Shown here in pieces: positions 6,925 to 14,609 of a stretch of DNA of 15,630 bases. Within the stretch, counting starts at the first letter, position 1; each line of letters starts with the position of its first letter. The notes below the pieces were generated by a model. That model saw only the letters and a list, made by a program, of their open reading frames with translations, was not told the DNA's origin and searched no databases. Source of the DNA: Fusobacterium sp. (GTDB lineage Bacteria > Fusobacteriota > Fusobacteriia > Fusobacteriales > Fusobacteriaceae); NCBI GenBank assembly GCA_019410665.1, contig DXSD01000014.1:12788-28417 (forward strand), read 5' to 3'. The translations under genes and the position numbers were made by a program.

Positions 6925-7929
6925 TTAATAGATTTTTATCTCTTTCTTCATAAACATTAGTTCAACTTCACTACCTATATTAAAAACTTTATTTTCTCCT
7001 CTATTTAGTAGATCAACTAAAAATTCTACTCCATTTTTCTCAACCGTATATCTTATTACACTTCCTATTATGATTCTATCTTTTATTATACTTGAAGTTG
7101 TGTAAAAGTTCTCTTCATTATAATTTCTTCCCTCTTCTCTTACATAGATAGATTCTGGTCTTACTGCTACTTTGTTTCCCTTTATTCCCAATACTTTTTC
7201 AACTTCTTCTCCTTGGAAAATATTGTAGCTACCTATAAAGTCAACCATAAATTCATTAGCTGGATTAGTGTAAATCTCTTCTGGATTTCCTGATTGTGAT
7301 ACTTCTCCTTTATTTAAAACAAAAATTCTGTCAGAAATTGCAAGAGCTTCCTCCTGGTCATGAGTTACAAAAATAGTTGTTATTCCTAATTTTTTTTGTA
7401 TCTGTCTTAATCTATCTCTTAAGCTTTTTCTTATTTTAGCATCTAGAGCTGATAGTGATTCATCTAAAAGAAGTATAGTAGGTCTAGTTATCAATGATCT
7501 TGCAAAGGCTACTCTTTGTTGTTGTCCTCCTGATAGTTCTGAAGGATAGTGTTTTTCCTTTCCTGTAAGTCCCACCATTTCAATCATATCTTTTATTCTT
7601 TGCTCATAATCTTTCTCTTTTTTTATTTTTAATCCAAACTCTATATTTTCCCATACAGTCATATTTGGGAAAAGTGCATAGTTTTGGAAAACCATTCCTA
7701 TATCTCTATTTCTTGGCTCTATATCTGTAATATCTTTTCCATTTACAAATATTTTACCTCCATCTATTGAGTTTAGACCAGCTAAACATCTTAATAGTGT
7801 ACTTTTCCCACAACCTGAAGGTCCTAGTAATGTTACAAACTCTCCCTCTTCAATACTTATATTTATCTTTTTTAAAACTTGAGTATCTCCAAAATTCTTT
7901 ACCAAATCTTTTATTTCTACAAATCCCAT
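6925..7929 (-). CDS. ABC transporter ATP-binding protein (probable organophosphate/phosphonate importer)
   Basis: 334 residues, the usual length of a spermidine/iron/phosphonate-class import ATPase (PotA/FbpC/PhnT type). It has Walker A GPSGCGKST (36-44), Q-loop Q82, signature LSGGQQQRV (132-140), Walker B TILLLDES (151-158), D-loop SALD and switch His H190. A C-terminal TOBE-type regulatory domain covers about 235-334. The motif after Walker B reads DESLSALD where most relatives have DEPLSALD; catalytic D156 and E157 are kept. The ATG has GAGAGGAAA upstream and lies 3 bp after the permease stop, so it is translationally linked and last in the operon. Family membership alone does not define the substrate. 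The neighbouring phosphoesterases and the Pho-box promoter argue for a phosphorus compound. Confidence 0.88.
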   Translation of the reverse strand: MGFVEIKDLVKNFGDTQVLKKINISIEEGEFVTLLGPSGCGKSTLLRCLAGLNSIDGGKIFVNGKDITDIEPRNRDIGMVFQNYALFPNMTVWENIEFGLKIKKEKDYEQRIKDMIEMVGLTGKEKHYPSELSGGQQQRVAFARSLITRPTILLLDESLSALDAKIRKSLRDRLRQIQKKLGITTIFVTHDQEEALAISDRIFVLNKGEVSQSGNPEEIYTNPANEFMVDFIGSYNIFQGEEVEKVLGIKGNKVAVRPESIYVREEGRNYNEENFYTTSSIIKDRIIIGSVIRYTVEKNGVEFLVDLLNRGENKVFNIGSEVELMFMKKEIKIY

Positions 7930-7932
7930 AAT

Positions 7933-8724
7933 CTATTTCCTCTCTCTTTTTTTCACAACTTTTTCCATATTAATTGCAATATATGTAACTATAAATATGA
8001 AAATGAAAAACAAACTAACCATTGCACTTGTAAAGTGTCCACTTTTCCCTTTCATACTATTTAAATAAATTTGAAGAGTTTCATATCTTCCTCCAATTAA
8101 GAGGTTAGCATACATGAACTCTCCTAAAAGTATAGCCAAACTTAAAATTCCTGAACTTGTTATTCCTTTTTTCAGGTTAGGAAGAATTACAAATCTAAAG
8201 GCATCTAAATTTGTTCCTCCTAAAATATTTACTGTTTCAACCAAACTTTGTAAATGCAAGGAATCTAATCCATTTTTTACTCCTCTATATATAAAAGGAA
8301 AGGCAACCGAAAAGTATGCTCCCAATATTATAATAGGAATTCCAAATATTGTAATATTAACTCCTGAATAAACTTTTAAAAGTCCAACAGCTAAAACTAC
8401 AGCTGGAACCATAAAAGGAAGCAGTGATAAAAGTTCTATTATCTTTAAAACCTTTGGAAAATAATAAGCTGATATAACTATTGATGGAATTATTACTACA
8501 AGACTTATAATTAAAGAAACTATTGCTAAAAGTAAACTTCTTTGTAATGAAAGAATAAATCTTGTATCTGAAAAAAGCTGGCTATACCATTTTAAACTCA
8601 ATCCATCTGGTAATATAGTAGCTCCCCAACTAGAGCTAAATGAGTATAGTATTGTTCCTAAAACTGGAATTGATAAAAACAATAATATTATACCTACTAT
8701 AAAATAATGTTTCTTATTTGTCAT
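7933..8724 (-). CDS. ABC transporter permease, second subunit (PotC/PhnV-like)
   Basis: 263 residues with about six hydrophobic helices, the first at roughly 8-30. The cytoplasmic coupling loop near residues 160-185 (SLVETVNILGGTNLDAFRFVILPNLKKGI, given here as spread over the loop) corresponds to the EAA motif that docks on the ATPase, with its conserved Gly and the hydrophobic-Pro end. This is the usual binding-protein-dependent inner-membrane permease fold. The ATG is preceded by GGAGAG. The gene begins 13 bp after the first permease and is followed after 3 bp by the ATPase, so the two permeases and the ATPase probably form the membrane complex. Substrate is not determined by sequence alone. 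Confidence 0.87.
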   Translation of the reverse strand: MTNKKHYFIVGIILLFLSIPVLGTILYSFSSSWGATILPDGLSLKWYSQLFSDTRFILSLQRSLLLAIVSLIISLVVIIPSIVISAYYFPKVLKIIELLSLLPFMVPAVVLAVGLLKVYSGVNITIFGIPIIILGAYFSVAFPFIYRGVKNGLDSLHLQSLVETVNILGGTNLDAFRFVILPNLKKGITSSGILSLAILLGEFMYANLLIGGRYETLQIYLNSMKGKSGHFTSAMVSLFFIFIFIVTYIAINMEKVVKKRERK

Positions 8725-8737
8725 TTTTCTCTCCTAA

Positions 8738-9574
8738 CTAATATTTCCTTCTTTGAATGAACTTCTCATTTACAAAGAAAACTACGGAAATAATTATGAT
8801 TAACATTATCGCTAATGCAGAAGCCATATTTGGTTTTAATATAACATCTCCAGAAATTAAAGCTCCAATTCTAATTGGGATAACATTGTAATTAGAGGTC
8901 ATTATTCCAAAAACTGTAGCATAAGCTCCTATAGCATTAGTAAAAAGAATTATTGTTGTTCCTATTATAGAAGACTTTAATATTGGTAATCCTATTTTTA
9001 ACCAGAAGTCTTTCTTTGTTCCACCTAATAAACTACAAGCTTCTTTCCAACTTTCATTTAAAGCATCTAAAGCTGGATAAAGTAATAATGTTCCTAGTGG
9101 AATTTGGAAATATGTGTAGGCTAGTATCAAACCAGCTTGAGTATATATATTAAACTCTGATATTCCCATTTTTTGCAATATAAGAGTTATTGCTCCATTT
9201 GTTCCTAAAATAACTATTAAAGCAAAAGCTAGTGGTAATCCTGAAAAGTTTGACATCATATTTGAATATAAAAGAACTACATCTCTTATCTTGTTATTTA
9301 GCTTACTTATTGAATAAGCTAATTGAAAAGATATAACTATTCCTAAAATTGAAGATATTAAAGATATCTTTATACTATTTGCAAAACTTTGTTTATAAAA
9401 CTTACTTCCTAATATATACATATAGTTATACAATGAATATGTAGAACTTCCATCTTCTTTTAAACTTCCTGATACTATTGAAATTATTGGAACTATTAAA
9501 ACTAAAAAAGCTATAATAGCCAAAGGAGATAAAAGTAATCCATATTTTAATCTCTCTTTATCATGTTGTTTCAT
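8738..9574 (-). CDS. ABC transporter permease, first subunit (PotB/PhnU-like)
   Basis: 278 residues, about six membrane helices. A short charged N-terminus (MKQHDKERLKYG) precedes the first helix at about 12-36, then an external loop rich in Ser/Tyr. The EAA-type loop lies near residues 172-202 (ESWKEACSLLGGTKKDFW then LKIGLPILK), the contact site for the ATPase. The ATG has GGAGAAAAA upstream and the gene begins 14 bp after the phosphodiesterase stop. It pairs with the following permease to form a heterodimeric channel. Homology class covers iron, polyamine, thiamine and phosphonate importers, so the phosphorus-compound assignment comes from context. Confidence 0.87.
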   Translation of the reverse strand: MKQHDKERLKYGLLLSPLAIIAFLVLIVPIISIVSGSLKEDGSSTYSLYNYMYILGSKFYKQSFANSIKISLISSILGIVISFQLAYSISKLNNKIRDVVLLYSNMMSNFSGLPLAFALIVILGTNGAITLILQKMGISEFNIYTQAGLILAYTYFQIPLGTLLLYPALDALNESWKEACSLLGGTKKDFWLKIGLPILKSSIIGTTIILFTNAIGAYATVFGIMTSNYNVIPIRIGALISGDVILKPNMASALAIMLIIIISVVFFVNEKFIQRRKY

Positions 9575-9588
9575 TTTTTCTCCTAATT

Positions 9589-10362
9589 TTATATATCTAA
9601 AATTTTTCTCATTATCTCTGCTATTTTAACTTGTGGTATTGGATCAATTACCTCTACCCTCTCACTACTATTTATTAACCAGAAAGGAACTTCTGCTTCC
9701 TCTTCTGCACTTCCACTATGATTTCCATCATAACTCATTCCATGATCAGAAGTTACTATTATTGTATATCCCTCTTCTATCCATCTAGGAACAAAGTTTG
9801 AAAGTATCCCATCAACATTTCTTACTGCATTTCTATATTGAGAACTCTCTGAGCCATTTTTATGTCCCTTATCATCTATATTCATAGAGTGAATCATTAA
9901 AAAGTCTGGATTACTTTTTCTTCTAATATACTCTCCATCTAAAAATACATTCTCATCTGGATAATGATCTAAAGTGTAAAATATTCCATGTTGAATATTT
10001 TTATCTAAATCCTCTGTGTATGTATCTTCTATTCTATTAAATGGAGTACTATTATAAAGTTCACTCACCCAATAATAAGCTGCTGCTCCAGTTTTTAAAT
10101 TTCTTTTTCTACATAATGAAAATATACTTTCTTCCTTTGACAATCTTGAGATAGAATTATTTACAACTCCATGTTCAACAGGAGTCTTTCCTGTTAAAAG
10201 AGTCTCATACAATGGTCTAGAAAGAGAGGGCATCTCTGACGATACCCTTCCTCTTACTGCTAATCCTGATTTTACAAGGGAATTCATATACCCCATTAAG
10301 TTACTTTGTTTATTATTTAATCCATCTAAAAGTACAAATATTAATTTTTTCAATTTTTTCAC
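9589..10362 (-). CDS. Cytoplasmic alkaline-phosphatase-superfamily phosphodiesterase (NPP/phosphonoacetate-hydrolase-like)
   Basis: 257 residues with no signal peptide or anchor, so it should act inside the cell. It keeps the metal and nucleophile set of type I phosphodiesterases/nucleotide pyrophosphatases: D13 (VLLDGL), likely nucleophile S48 in PSLSRPLYETLLTG, D163 and H167 (NIDDKGH), D206-H207 (TSDHGM) and H215 (DGNHSG). Hydrolysis of a phosphodiester or related bond is therefore expected; phosphonoacetate hydrolase belongs to the same superfamily, so a C-P substrate cannot be excluded. It sits between the binding protein and the permeases, which suggests that it cleaves the imported solute. 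The stated start is GTG with a weak TTGGAT site. A TTG three codons later (10353) follows AAGGTG at good spacing and may be the real start, giving MKKLIFVLLDGL. Confidence 0.82.
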   Translation of the reverse strand: MKKLKKLIFVLLDGLNNKQSNLMGYMNSLVKSGLAVRGRVSSEMPSLSRPLYETLLTGKTPVEHGVVNNSISRLSKEESIFSLCRKRNLKTGAAAYYWVSELYNSTPFNRIEDTYTEDLDKNIQHGIFYTLDHYPDENVFLDGEYIRRKSNPDFLMIHSMNIDDKGHKNGSESSQYRNAVRNVDGILSNFVPRWIEEGYTIIVTSDHGMSYDGNHSGSAEEEAEVPFWLINSSERVEVIDPIPQVKIAEIMRKILDI

Positions 10363-10373
10363 CTTATATCCAA

Positions 10374-11462
10374 TTATTTATTCATTTTGAATACTACTTC
10401 TTCTTGCCACATTTGTGCTATATTTTCAGAAGTCTTCTTCCATTTATCAAAATCTTTAACTGGTCTTGCATTTTTATATTGCTCATTTGGTAATAATTTT
10501 GCTTTTACTTCTTCTGGTAATTGAACTGTTGTTCTTATAGGTTTTGCATATCCAATAGCTAAGTTAATTTGTCCTTCATCACTTAAAATAAACTCTCTTG
10601 TTAATTTAGCTGCATTTGGGTGTTTAGCATATTTATTGATAATTGTAGCATATCCACTGATTAATGAACCATCTGAAGGAATTAATACTTCAAATCTTGA
10701 TCTATCTATTTGGTCTCTATAGTTTAATCCATTGAAATCCCATACTAAAGCAACTTCTACTTCTCCTTTTTCTAAAGCAGCGATAGATGGATCATTTGAT
10801 AATAATCTTCCCTCTTCTGCTATTTTTCCAAAGAAATCTATAGCTGGTTGAATATTTCCTTCATCTCCTCCTAGAGCAAATGCTGCTGCTAGAACTGAGT
10901 TTGTTGCTTGTGAAGCGATTCCAACTGGTCCTATTGTTACCTTAGCATCACTCTCTCCTAACTCTTTCCAAGAAGTAGGTATTTTAGTAACTAGATCTTT
11001 ATTTACTATGAAAGCTATTGTTCCTGTATATCCTAATACCCAGTGTCCATCTGGATCTTTTGCCCATTGAGGAATCTCATCCCAAGTAGTTGGCTTATAA
11101 GGTAAAGTTACATTTTGTGCTCTTGCTACTGTTCCAAACTCATATCCAATATCTCCAATATCTGCTGTTGCATTCTCCCCCTCAGCTTTAAATTTAGCGA
11201 TCTCCTCAGCACTAGACATATCTGTATCCACATGGTTTAATCCATATTTCTCTTTTAAATCTGCCCAAGTTCCCTTCCAGTTAGCCCAGGCATCTGGCAT
11301 TCCAACACTGTTTACTTCTCCCTCTTTTTTAGCTGCTTCTATTAGTTGTTCTAAAGTCATTGGAGCTTCTGAAGCTACTTTAGTCTCCTCTTTCTTCTCT
11401 CCTCCACAACCTGCTAAAACTCCTATAGCAAATACTCCCATTAATATTTTTTTGATATTCAT
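10374..11462 (-). CDS. ABC transporter solute-binding lipoprotein (probable organophosphate/phosphonate binder)
   Basis: 362 residues. A lipoprotein signal peptide ends in the lipobox LAGC, so Cys19 would be lipidated and the mature protein tethered outside the cytoplasmic membrane. A charged linker (GGEKKEETKVASEAP) precedes a periplasmic binding-protein fold of the PotD/FbpA/PhnS class: EAAKKEGEVNSVG near the start, FIVNKDLV and PTSWKEL near 150-170, and GEVEVALVWDFNG near 232-244. The ATG is preceded by the strong site AAGGAGG, the best in the operon, consistent with the need for excess binding protein. It follows the PHP gene after 9 bp. The ligand is unknown; operon partners and Pho boxes suggest a phosphate ester or phosphonate. 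Iron or polyamine binding remains possible from fold alone. Confidence 0.87.
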   Translation of the reverse strand: MNIKKILMGVFAIGVLAGCGGEKKEETKVASEAPMTLEQLIEAAKKEGEVNSVGMPDAWANWKGTWADLKEKYGLNHVDTDMSSAEEIAKFKAEGENATADIGDIGYEFGTVARAQNVTLPYKPTTWDEIPQWAKDPDGHWVLGYTGTIAFIVNKDLVTKIPTSWKELGESDAKVTIGPVGIASQATNSVLAAAFALGGDEGNIQPAIDFFGKIAEEGRLLSNDPSIAALEKGEVEVALVWDFNGLNYRDQIDRSRFEVLIPSDGSLISGYATIINKYAKHPNAAKLTREFILSDEGQINLAIGYAKPIRTTVQLPEEVKAKLLPNEQYKNARPVKDFDKWKKTSENIAQMWQEEVVFKMNK

Positions 11463-11471
11463 TTTTCCTCC

Positions 11472-12287
11472 TTAAATTTCTAAATCTCTATTTTTTAATT
11501 TTTTATTTTCAAAAGTACAATAGTGGGTAAATCCCAAATCTTTCAATATTTTCTTTACAGTTTCAAAATCCTTCATTAAATCTTCTGCTTTATGTGAATC
11601 TGAACCTATTGTTACTATCTCTCCACCCAATTCTTTATATCTTTTTAATATTCTTGTATGTGGATGAAAATTCTCAAGTCCATATCTAAGTCCTGAAGTA
11701 TTTACTTCTAAACCTATTCCCTTAGATATTAATTTTTTTAAGATTTTCTCTATTATTTCCCAGTGTAAATCATAATTTAATTCTTTATAATTATCGTATA
11801 CTCCCATTCCGTATCTATTTATAAAATCTAAATGCCCATATACAGAAATCCCAGGAAATAGATCTATATTTTCTAATACCTCTAAGAAATATTCTCTATG
11901 AGCTTCATCTTTTTCTTTCCCTAAGAAGAACTCCTTATTTGAAACATCTTTTTTTGATACTGCATGTGATGAACCTATTATGAAATCAATATCTTGATTT
12001 TCAAATACCATCTTATACTCTTGAGCAAGATATGGTTGTAACCCTATCTCTATCCCTACTCTTACTTTAATATCTTTTTCTCTATTTTTTATCTCTTTTA
12101 CTTTCTCCACATATTTATTAAAGTCCAAAGTGAAAATATTAGGTTCCATTGGAAAATCCAAATCTAAATGATCTGTTATTGTTATCTCGTCCATTTTCAA
12201 ATCTTTAGCTTTTTGAATTATTTTTTCTAAACTTTCAACAGAATCTCCTGAAAATTCACTATGTACATGGGAATCTGATCTATACAA
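11472..12287 (-). CDS. PHP-family phosphoesterase (histidinol-phosphatase-like), first gene of the ABC operon
   Basis: 271 residues forming one PHP domain, a metal-dependent phosphoesterase fold. Predicted ligands are all present: H7 and H9 (SHVHS), D15, H40 (TDHLD), E80 (GIEIG), H108 (SSHAV), H152 (YGHLD), D230 and H232 (GSDSHKA). Relatives are annotated as HisK/HisJ histidinol-phosphatases, but no histidine-biosynthesis gene is nearby. In this operon it more likely removes phosphate from a monoester made by the phosphodiesterase, or opens a phosphodiester. The start is TTG at 12287, supported by TTGGAGG with about 9 nt spacing; no alternative start has such a site. It is the first gene after a five-box Pho-like array, and the other five genes follow with gaps of 3-14 bp. 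Confidence 0.83.
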   Translation of the reverse strand: MYRSDSHVHSEFSGDSVESLEKIIQKAKDLKMDEITITDHLDLDFPMEPNIFTLDFNKYVEKVKEIKNREKDIKVRVGIEIGLQPYLAQEYKMVFENQDIDFIIGSSHAVSKKDVSNKEFFLGKEKDEAHREYFLEVLENIDLFPGISVYGHLDFINRYGMGVYDNYKELNYDLHWEIIEKILKKLISKGIGLEVNTSGLRYGLENFHPHTRILKRYKELGGEIVTIGSDSHKAEDLMKDFETVKKILKDLGFTHYCTFENKKLKNRDLEI

Positions 12288-12326
12288 TTCTTTTTACCTC
12301 CAAATCTCTTCATTTATTACAAATAG

Positions 12327-12402
12327 ATTCTACCAATAGGTTGTTAAAAGAATATTTAAAATCTGTAAAGAAAAAGTAAAACTATTGTAATTTTAATGTT
12401 AA
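12327..12402 (-). promoter_or_regulatory. Putative Pho-box array and promoter of the ABC/phosphoesterase operon
   Basis: On the minus strand six hexamer slots follow at exactly 11-bp intervals: TTAACA (12402-12397), ATTACA (12391-12386), TTTACT (12380-12375), TTTACA (12369-12364), a degenerate TAAATA (12358-12353) and TTAACA (12347-12342). Nine bp later is the -10 TAGAAT (12332-12327). The -35 position reads ATATTC, a poor match, which suggests activator dependence. The consensus TT(A/T/C)ACA with 11-bp period is that of B. subtilis PhoP sites, and E. coli Pho boxes share the period. Predicted transcription start is about 12320, 33 nt before the TTG start. The final box, 9-bp gap and -10 are the same as at phoA. 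Confidence 0.72.
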
Positions 12403-12420
12403 AATATTTAATTAAATAAT

Positions 12421-12500
12421 AAAAAAGGAAAATCACTATGATTAAATTGTTGTAAATTCTCAAATTACAGCAATATCATTTCAAGTTAATTTTCCTTTTT
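12421..12500 (-). terminator. Large imperfect palindrome after ppk, probable terminator
   Basis: An outer 12-bp stem is formed by AAAAAGGAAAAT (12422-12433) and ATTTTCCTTTTT (12489-12500). Inside it, ATGAT (12438-12442) can pair with ATCAT (12475-12479), and ATTGTTGTAA (12446-12455) with TTACAGCAAT (12465-12474) around a 9-nt loop. On the minus strand the outer stem ends in a run of T, so it can terminate ppk transcription about 60 nt after the stop. The inner pair is G-U on a plus-strand RNA but C-A on a minus-strand RNA. It ends about 20 bp before the first Pho-like box. A MITE-like element is an alternative. The rest of the 12288-12557 gap is leader and promoter of the next operon. Confidence 0.5.
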
Positions 12501-12557
12501 ATCATCTATCTAATTATTTAATTTCAATTCAAAACTTTATAATGGTTTCTAAAAATT

Positions 12558-14609
12558 TTAAAATGTTATACTCTCTTCCATAAATATCTCTTGAGAATTG
12601 ATTTTATACTCTCCAATATTTTTGTGTCTATATATTCCATCACAGCTTAATTCTCTACTCTTAACATTATCTTTTAAAATAATATCAACAATATTATTTA
12701 TTTTTTGTTTTATAATCTCATCTTCAATAGGGCAACAAATCTCTACTCTATTTTCAGTATTTCTTGTCATCATATCTCCAGAAGAGATATATAATTTTTG
12801 CTCATCACCTTTACCAAAAGAGTAAATTCTTGAGTGTTCTAGGAATCTTCCTACTATACTTATAACTTTTATCTTATCTGTTAATCCTTCAATCTCTGGA
12901 ATTAAACAACAAATTCCTCTAACTATTAAATTTACCTCTACATTATTTTTAGAAGCATTTATAAGAGCTTTCATAACCTCTTTATCAGTAAAAGAGTTAC
13001 ACTTTATAGTAACTGTTCCTGACTCTCCTCTTTTTGCCTTTTCTATCTCTTCATCAATATATTTTAATACATTTTGCTTAAATCCAACAGGAGCTATCCA
13101 TAATTTCTCATATTTTCCTTCAAGATTACTTATTGCCATGTTCTTAAAGAACTTATCAGCATCTACTCCTATAGTTTTATCAGCAGTTATAATTGAAAAA
13201 TCTGTATATATTTTAGTAGTTTTTTCATTATAGTTTCCAGTTCCCACTTGAGTGATATACTTAAATCCATCATCTTCTTTATATGTAATTTGACAAATTT
13301 TAGAGTGTACTTTATGTTTGTCTGCTCCATAGATAACTGTACATCCTGCTTCTTGGAATTTTTGAGCCCATTCTATATTGTTTTCCTCATCAAATCTAGC
13401 TCTTAATTCCATTAGGATAGTTACATCTTTTCCATTTTCAGCTGCAGTTATTAAGTAATTAGCTAATTTTGAATCTTTAGAAATTCTATATAAAGTAATT
13501 TTTATACTTTGAACTCTATCATCTTCAGCTGCTTGCTTTAATAGATTTAAGAAAGGTTTCATACTTTCAAAAGGATAGAATAATAATAGATCTCTTTTAA
13601 AAATTAAGTCTGCTATATTTCCATTTCTATTTAACTCTAAATTTTCTTTTGGTTTAAATTCAGAAAATACTAACTCATCTTTTAATGGAGTTTCTATTAA
13701 ATTTTCAAGTATAAAACTAAAACTTAGATCTAATGGTGTTTCTGATATAAAAAGTTGCTCAAAATTTAAATTTAGGCTTTTTAAGAAAAATTTAGTAAGA
13801 AACTTACTCATCTCTTTTTGGAATTCTATACGTACTGGAGCTAATTTTGAACGATTTTTTATAAGCTTCTTCATGAATTGCCTATAGTCCATACTTTCAT
13901 CAAAACCAATATCATAATCTGTATCTATATCAGCATTTCTAGTTATAGCCATAACAGTAGAATCTACTACTTTATACATTGAAAATATCTCTGCACAGTA
14001 GTATTTAATTATATCTTCAAGTAATAGGAAAGTATTATCTAATCCTTCAACCTTTAACAATCTATTCACTCTTAAAGGAACAGGAATTATTCCCACTAAT
14101 TTCTTATCTTTTTTAGCCTCTAACTCAACTGTAATATATAACTTTTTGTTTTGTAAGAATGGAAAAGGATGCCAAACATCAATTATTTGTGGTGATAACA
14201 AAGGTAAAATATTTCTTTTATAATATTTAGTTATCTTCTTTCTCTTTTCTTCATCTAACTCTTCAATACCTATTATATTGATATTTTTCTCTTTTAATTC
14301 ACTTATAATACTAGCATATACTCTATCTTTTTTCTTATAAAGCTCTGCGGTTCTAAAATATATCTCATCTAGCTGTTCTTGAACATTTAAATTAGTTCTA
14401 GTGTCAATATAATCTTTAAAATATCTTTGATAATCTGTCAAAGTTCCAACTCTTACCATGTAAAACTCATCTAGATTACTTGTAAAAATAGAAACAAACT
14501 TCATTCTTTCTAATAAAGGGTTTCCACTTTTTGCTTCAGCTTCCTCCAGTACTCTTTCATTAAACTTCAACCAAGATAGCTCACGATTTTCAAAACATTT
14601 TTTATCCAT
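12558..14609 (-). CDS. ppk: Polyphosphate kinase 1
   Basis: 683 residues, full PPK1 length. It reversibly transfers the gamma-phosphate of ATP to polyphosphate (EC 2.7.4.1). The N-terminal domain begins FENRELSWLKFNERVLEEA and contains FTSNLDEFYMVRVG. The catalytic phospholipase-D-like half has the autophosphorylated His H435 in HKVHSK, with QVGTGNYNEKT and YTDFS after it, and the second conserved His H592 in FLEHSRIY, followed by YISSGDMMTRN. These positions correspond to the known catalytic histidines of E. coli PPK. The ATG lies inside the end of ppx (8-bp overlap) with GGAGAG in the ppx coding sequence, so translation is coupled. A large hairpin follows. The C-terminal tail of about 40 residues (ELSCDGIYRHKNIGEY onward) is typical of the family. 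Confidence 0.97.
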   Translation of the reverse strand: MDKKCFENRELSWLKFNERVLEEAEAKSGNPLLERMKFVSIFTSNLDEFYMVRVGTLTDYQRYFKDYIDTRTNLNVQEQLDEIYFRTAELYKKKDRVYASIISELKEKNINIIGIEELDEEKRKKITKYYKRNILPLLSPQIIDVWHPFPFLQNKKLYITVELEAKKDKKLVGIIPVPLRVNRLLKVEGLDNTFLLLEDIIKYYCAEIFSMYKVVDSTVMAITRNADIDTDYDIGFDESMDYRQFMKKLIKNRSKLAPVRIEFQKEMSKFLTKFFLKSLNLNFEQLFISETPLDLSFSFILENLIETPLKDELVFSEFKPKENLELNRNGNIADLIFKRDLLLFYPFESMKPFLNLLKQAAEDDRVQSIKITLYRISKDSKLANYLITAAENGKDVTILMELRARFDEENNIEWAQKFQEAGCTVIYGADKHKVHSKICQITYKEDDGFKYITQVGTGNYNEKTTKIYTDFSIITADKTIGVDADKFFKNMAISNLEGKYEKLWIAPVGFKQNVLKYIDEEIEKAKRGESGTVTIKCNSFTDKEVMKALINASKNNVEVNLIVRGICCLIPEIEGLTDKIKVISIVGRFLEHSRIYSFGKGDEQKLYISSGDMMTRNTENRVEICCPIEDEIIKQKINNIVDIILKDNVKSRELSCDGIYRHKNIGEYKINSQEIFMEESITF

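Noticed and set aside
5672..8371. Several short plus-strand frames (5672-5854, 7879-8064, 8114-8371)
   Set aside because: All are antisense to confident genes and show no start signals or recognisable domains; the 12598-12825 frame inside ppk is rejected for the same reason.
6925..11462. Assignment of the transporter as a ferric iron (FbpABC) or polyamine (PotABCD) system
   Set aside because: The fold class permits it, but embedded phosphoesterases and Pho-type boxes favour a phosphorus compound. Kept as an alternative, not as the call.
12353..12358. TAAATA (and TAAAGG at 6895-6900) as a functional Pho box
   Set aside because: They fall on the 11-bp grid but match the box poorly; treated as degenerate slots and not counted as support.
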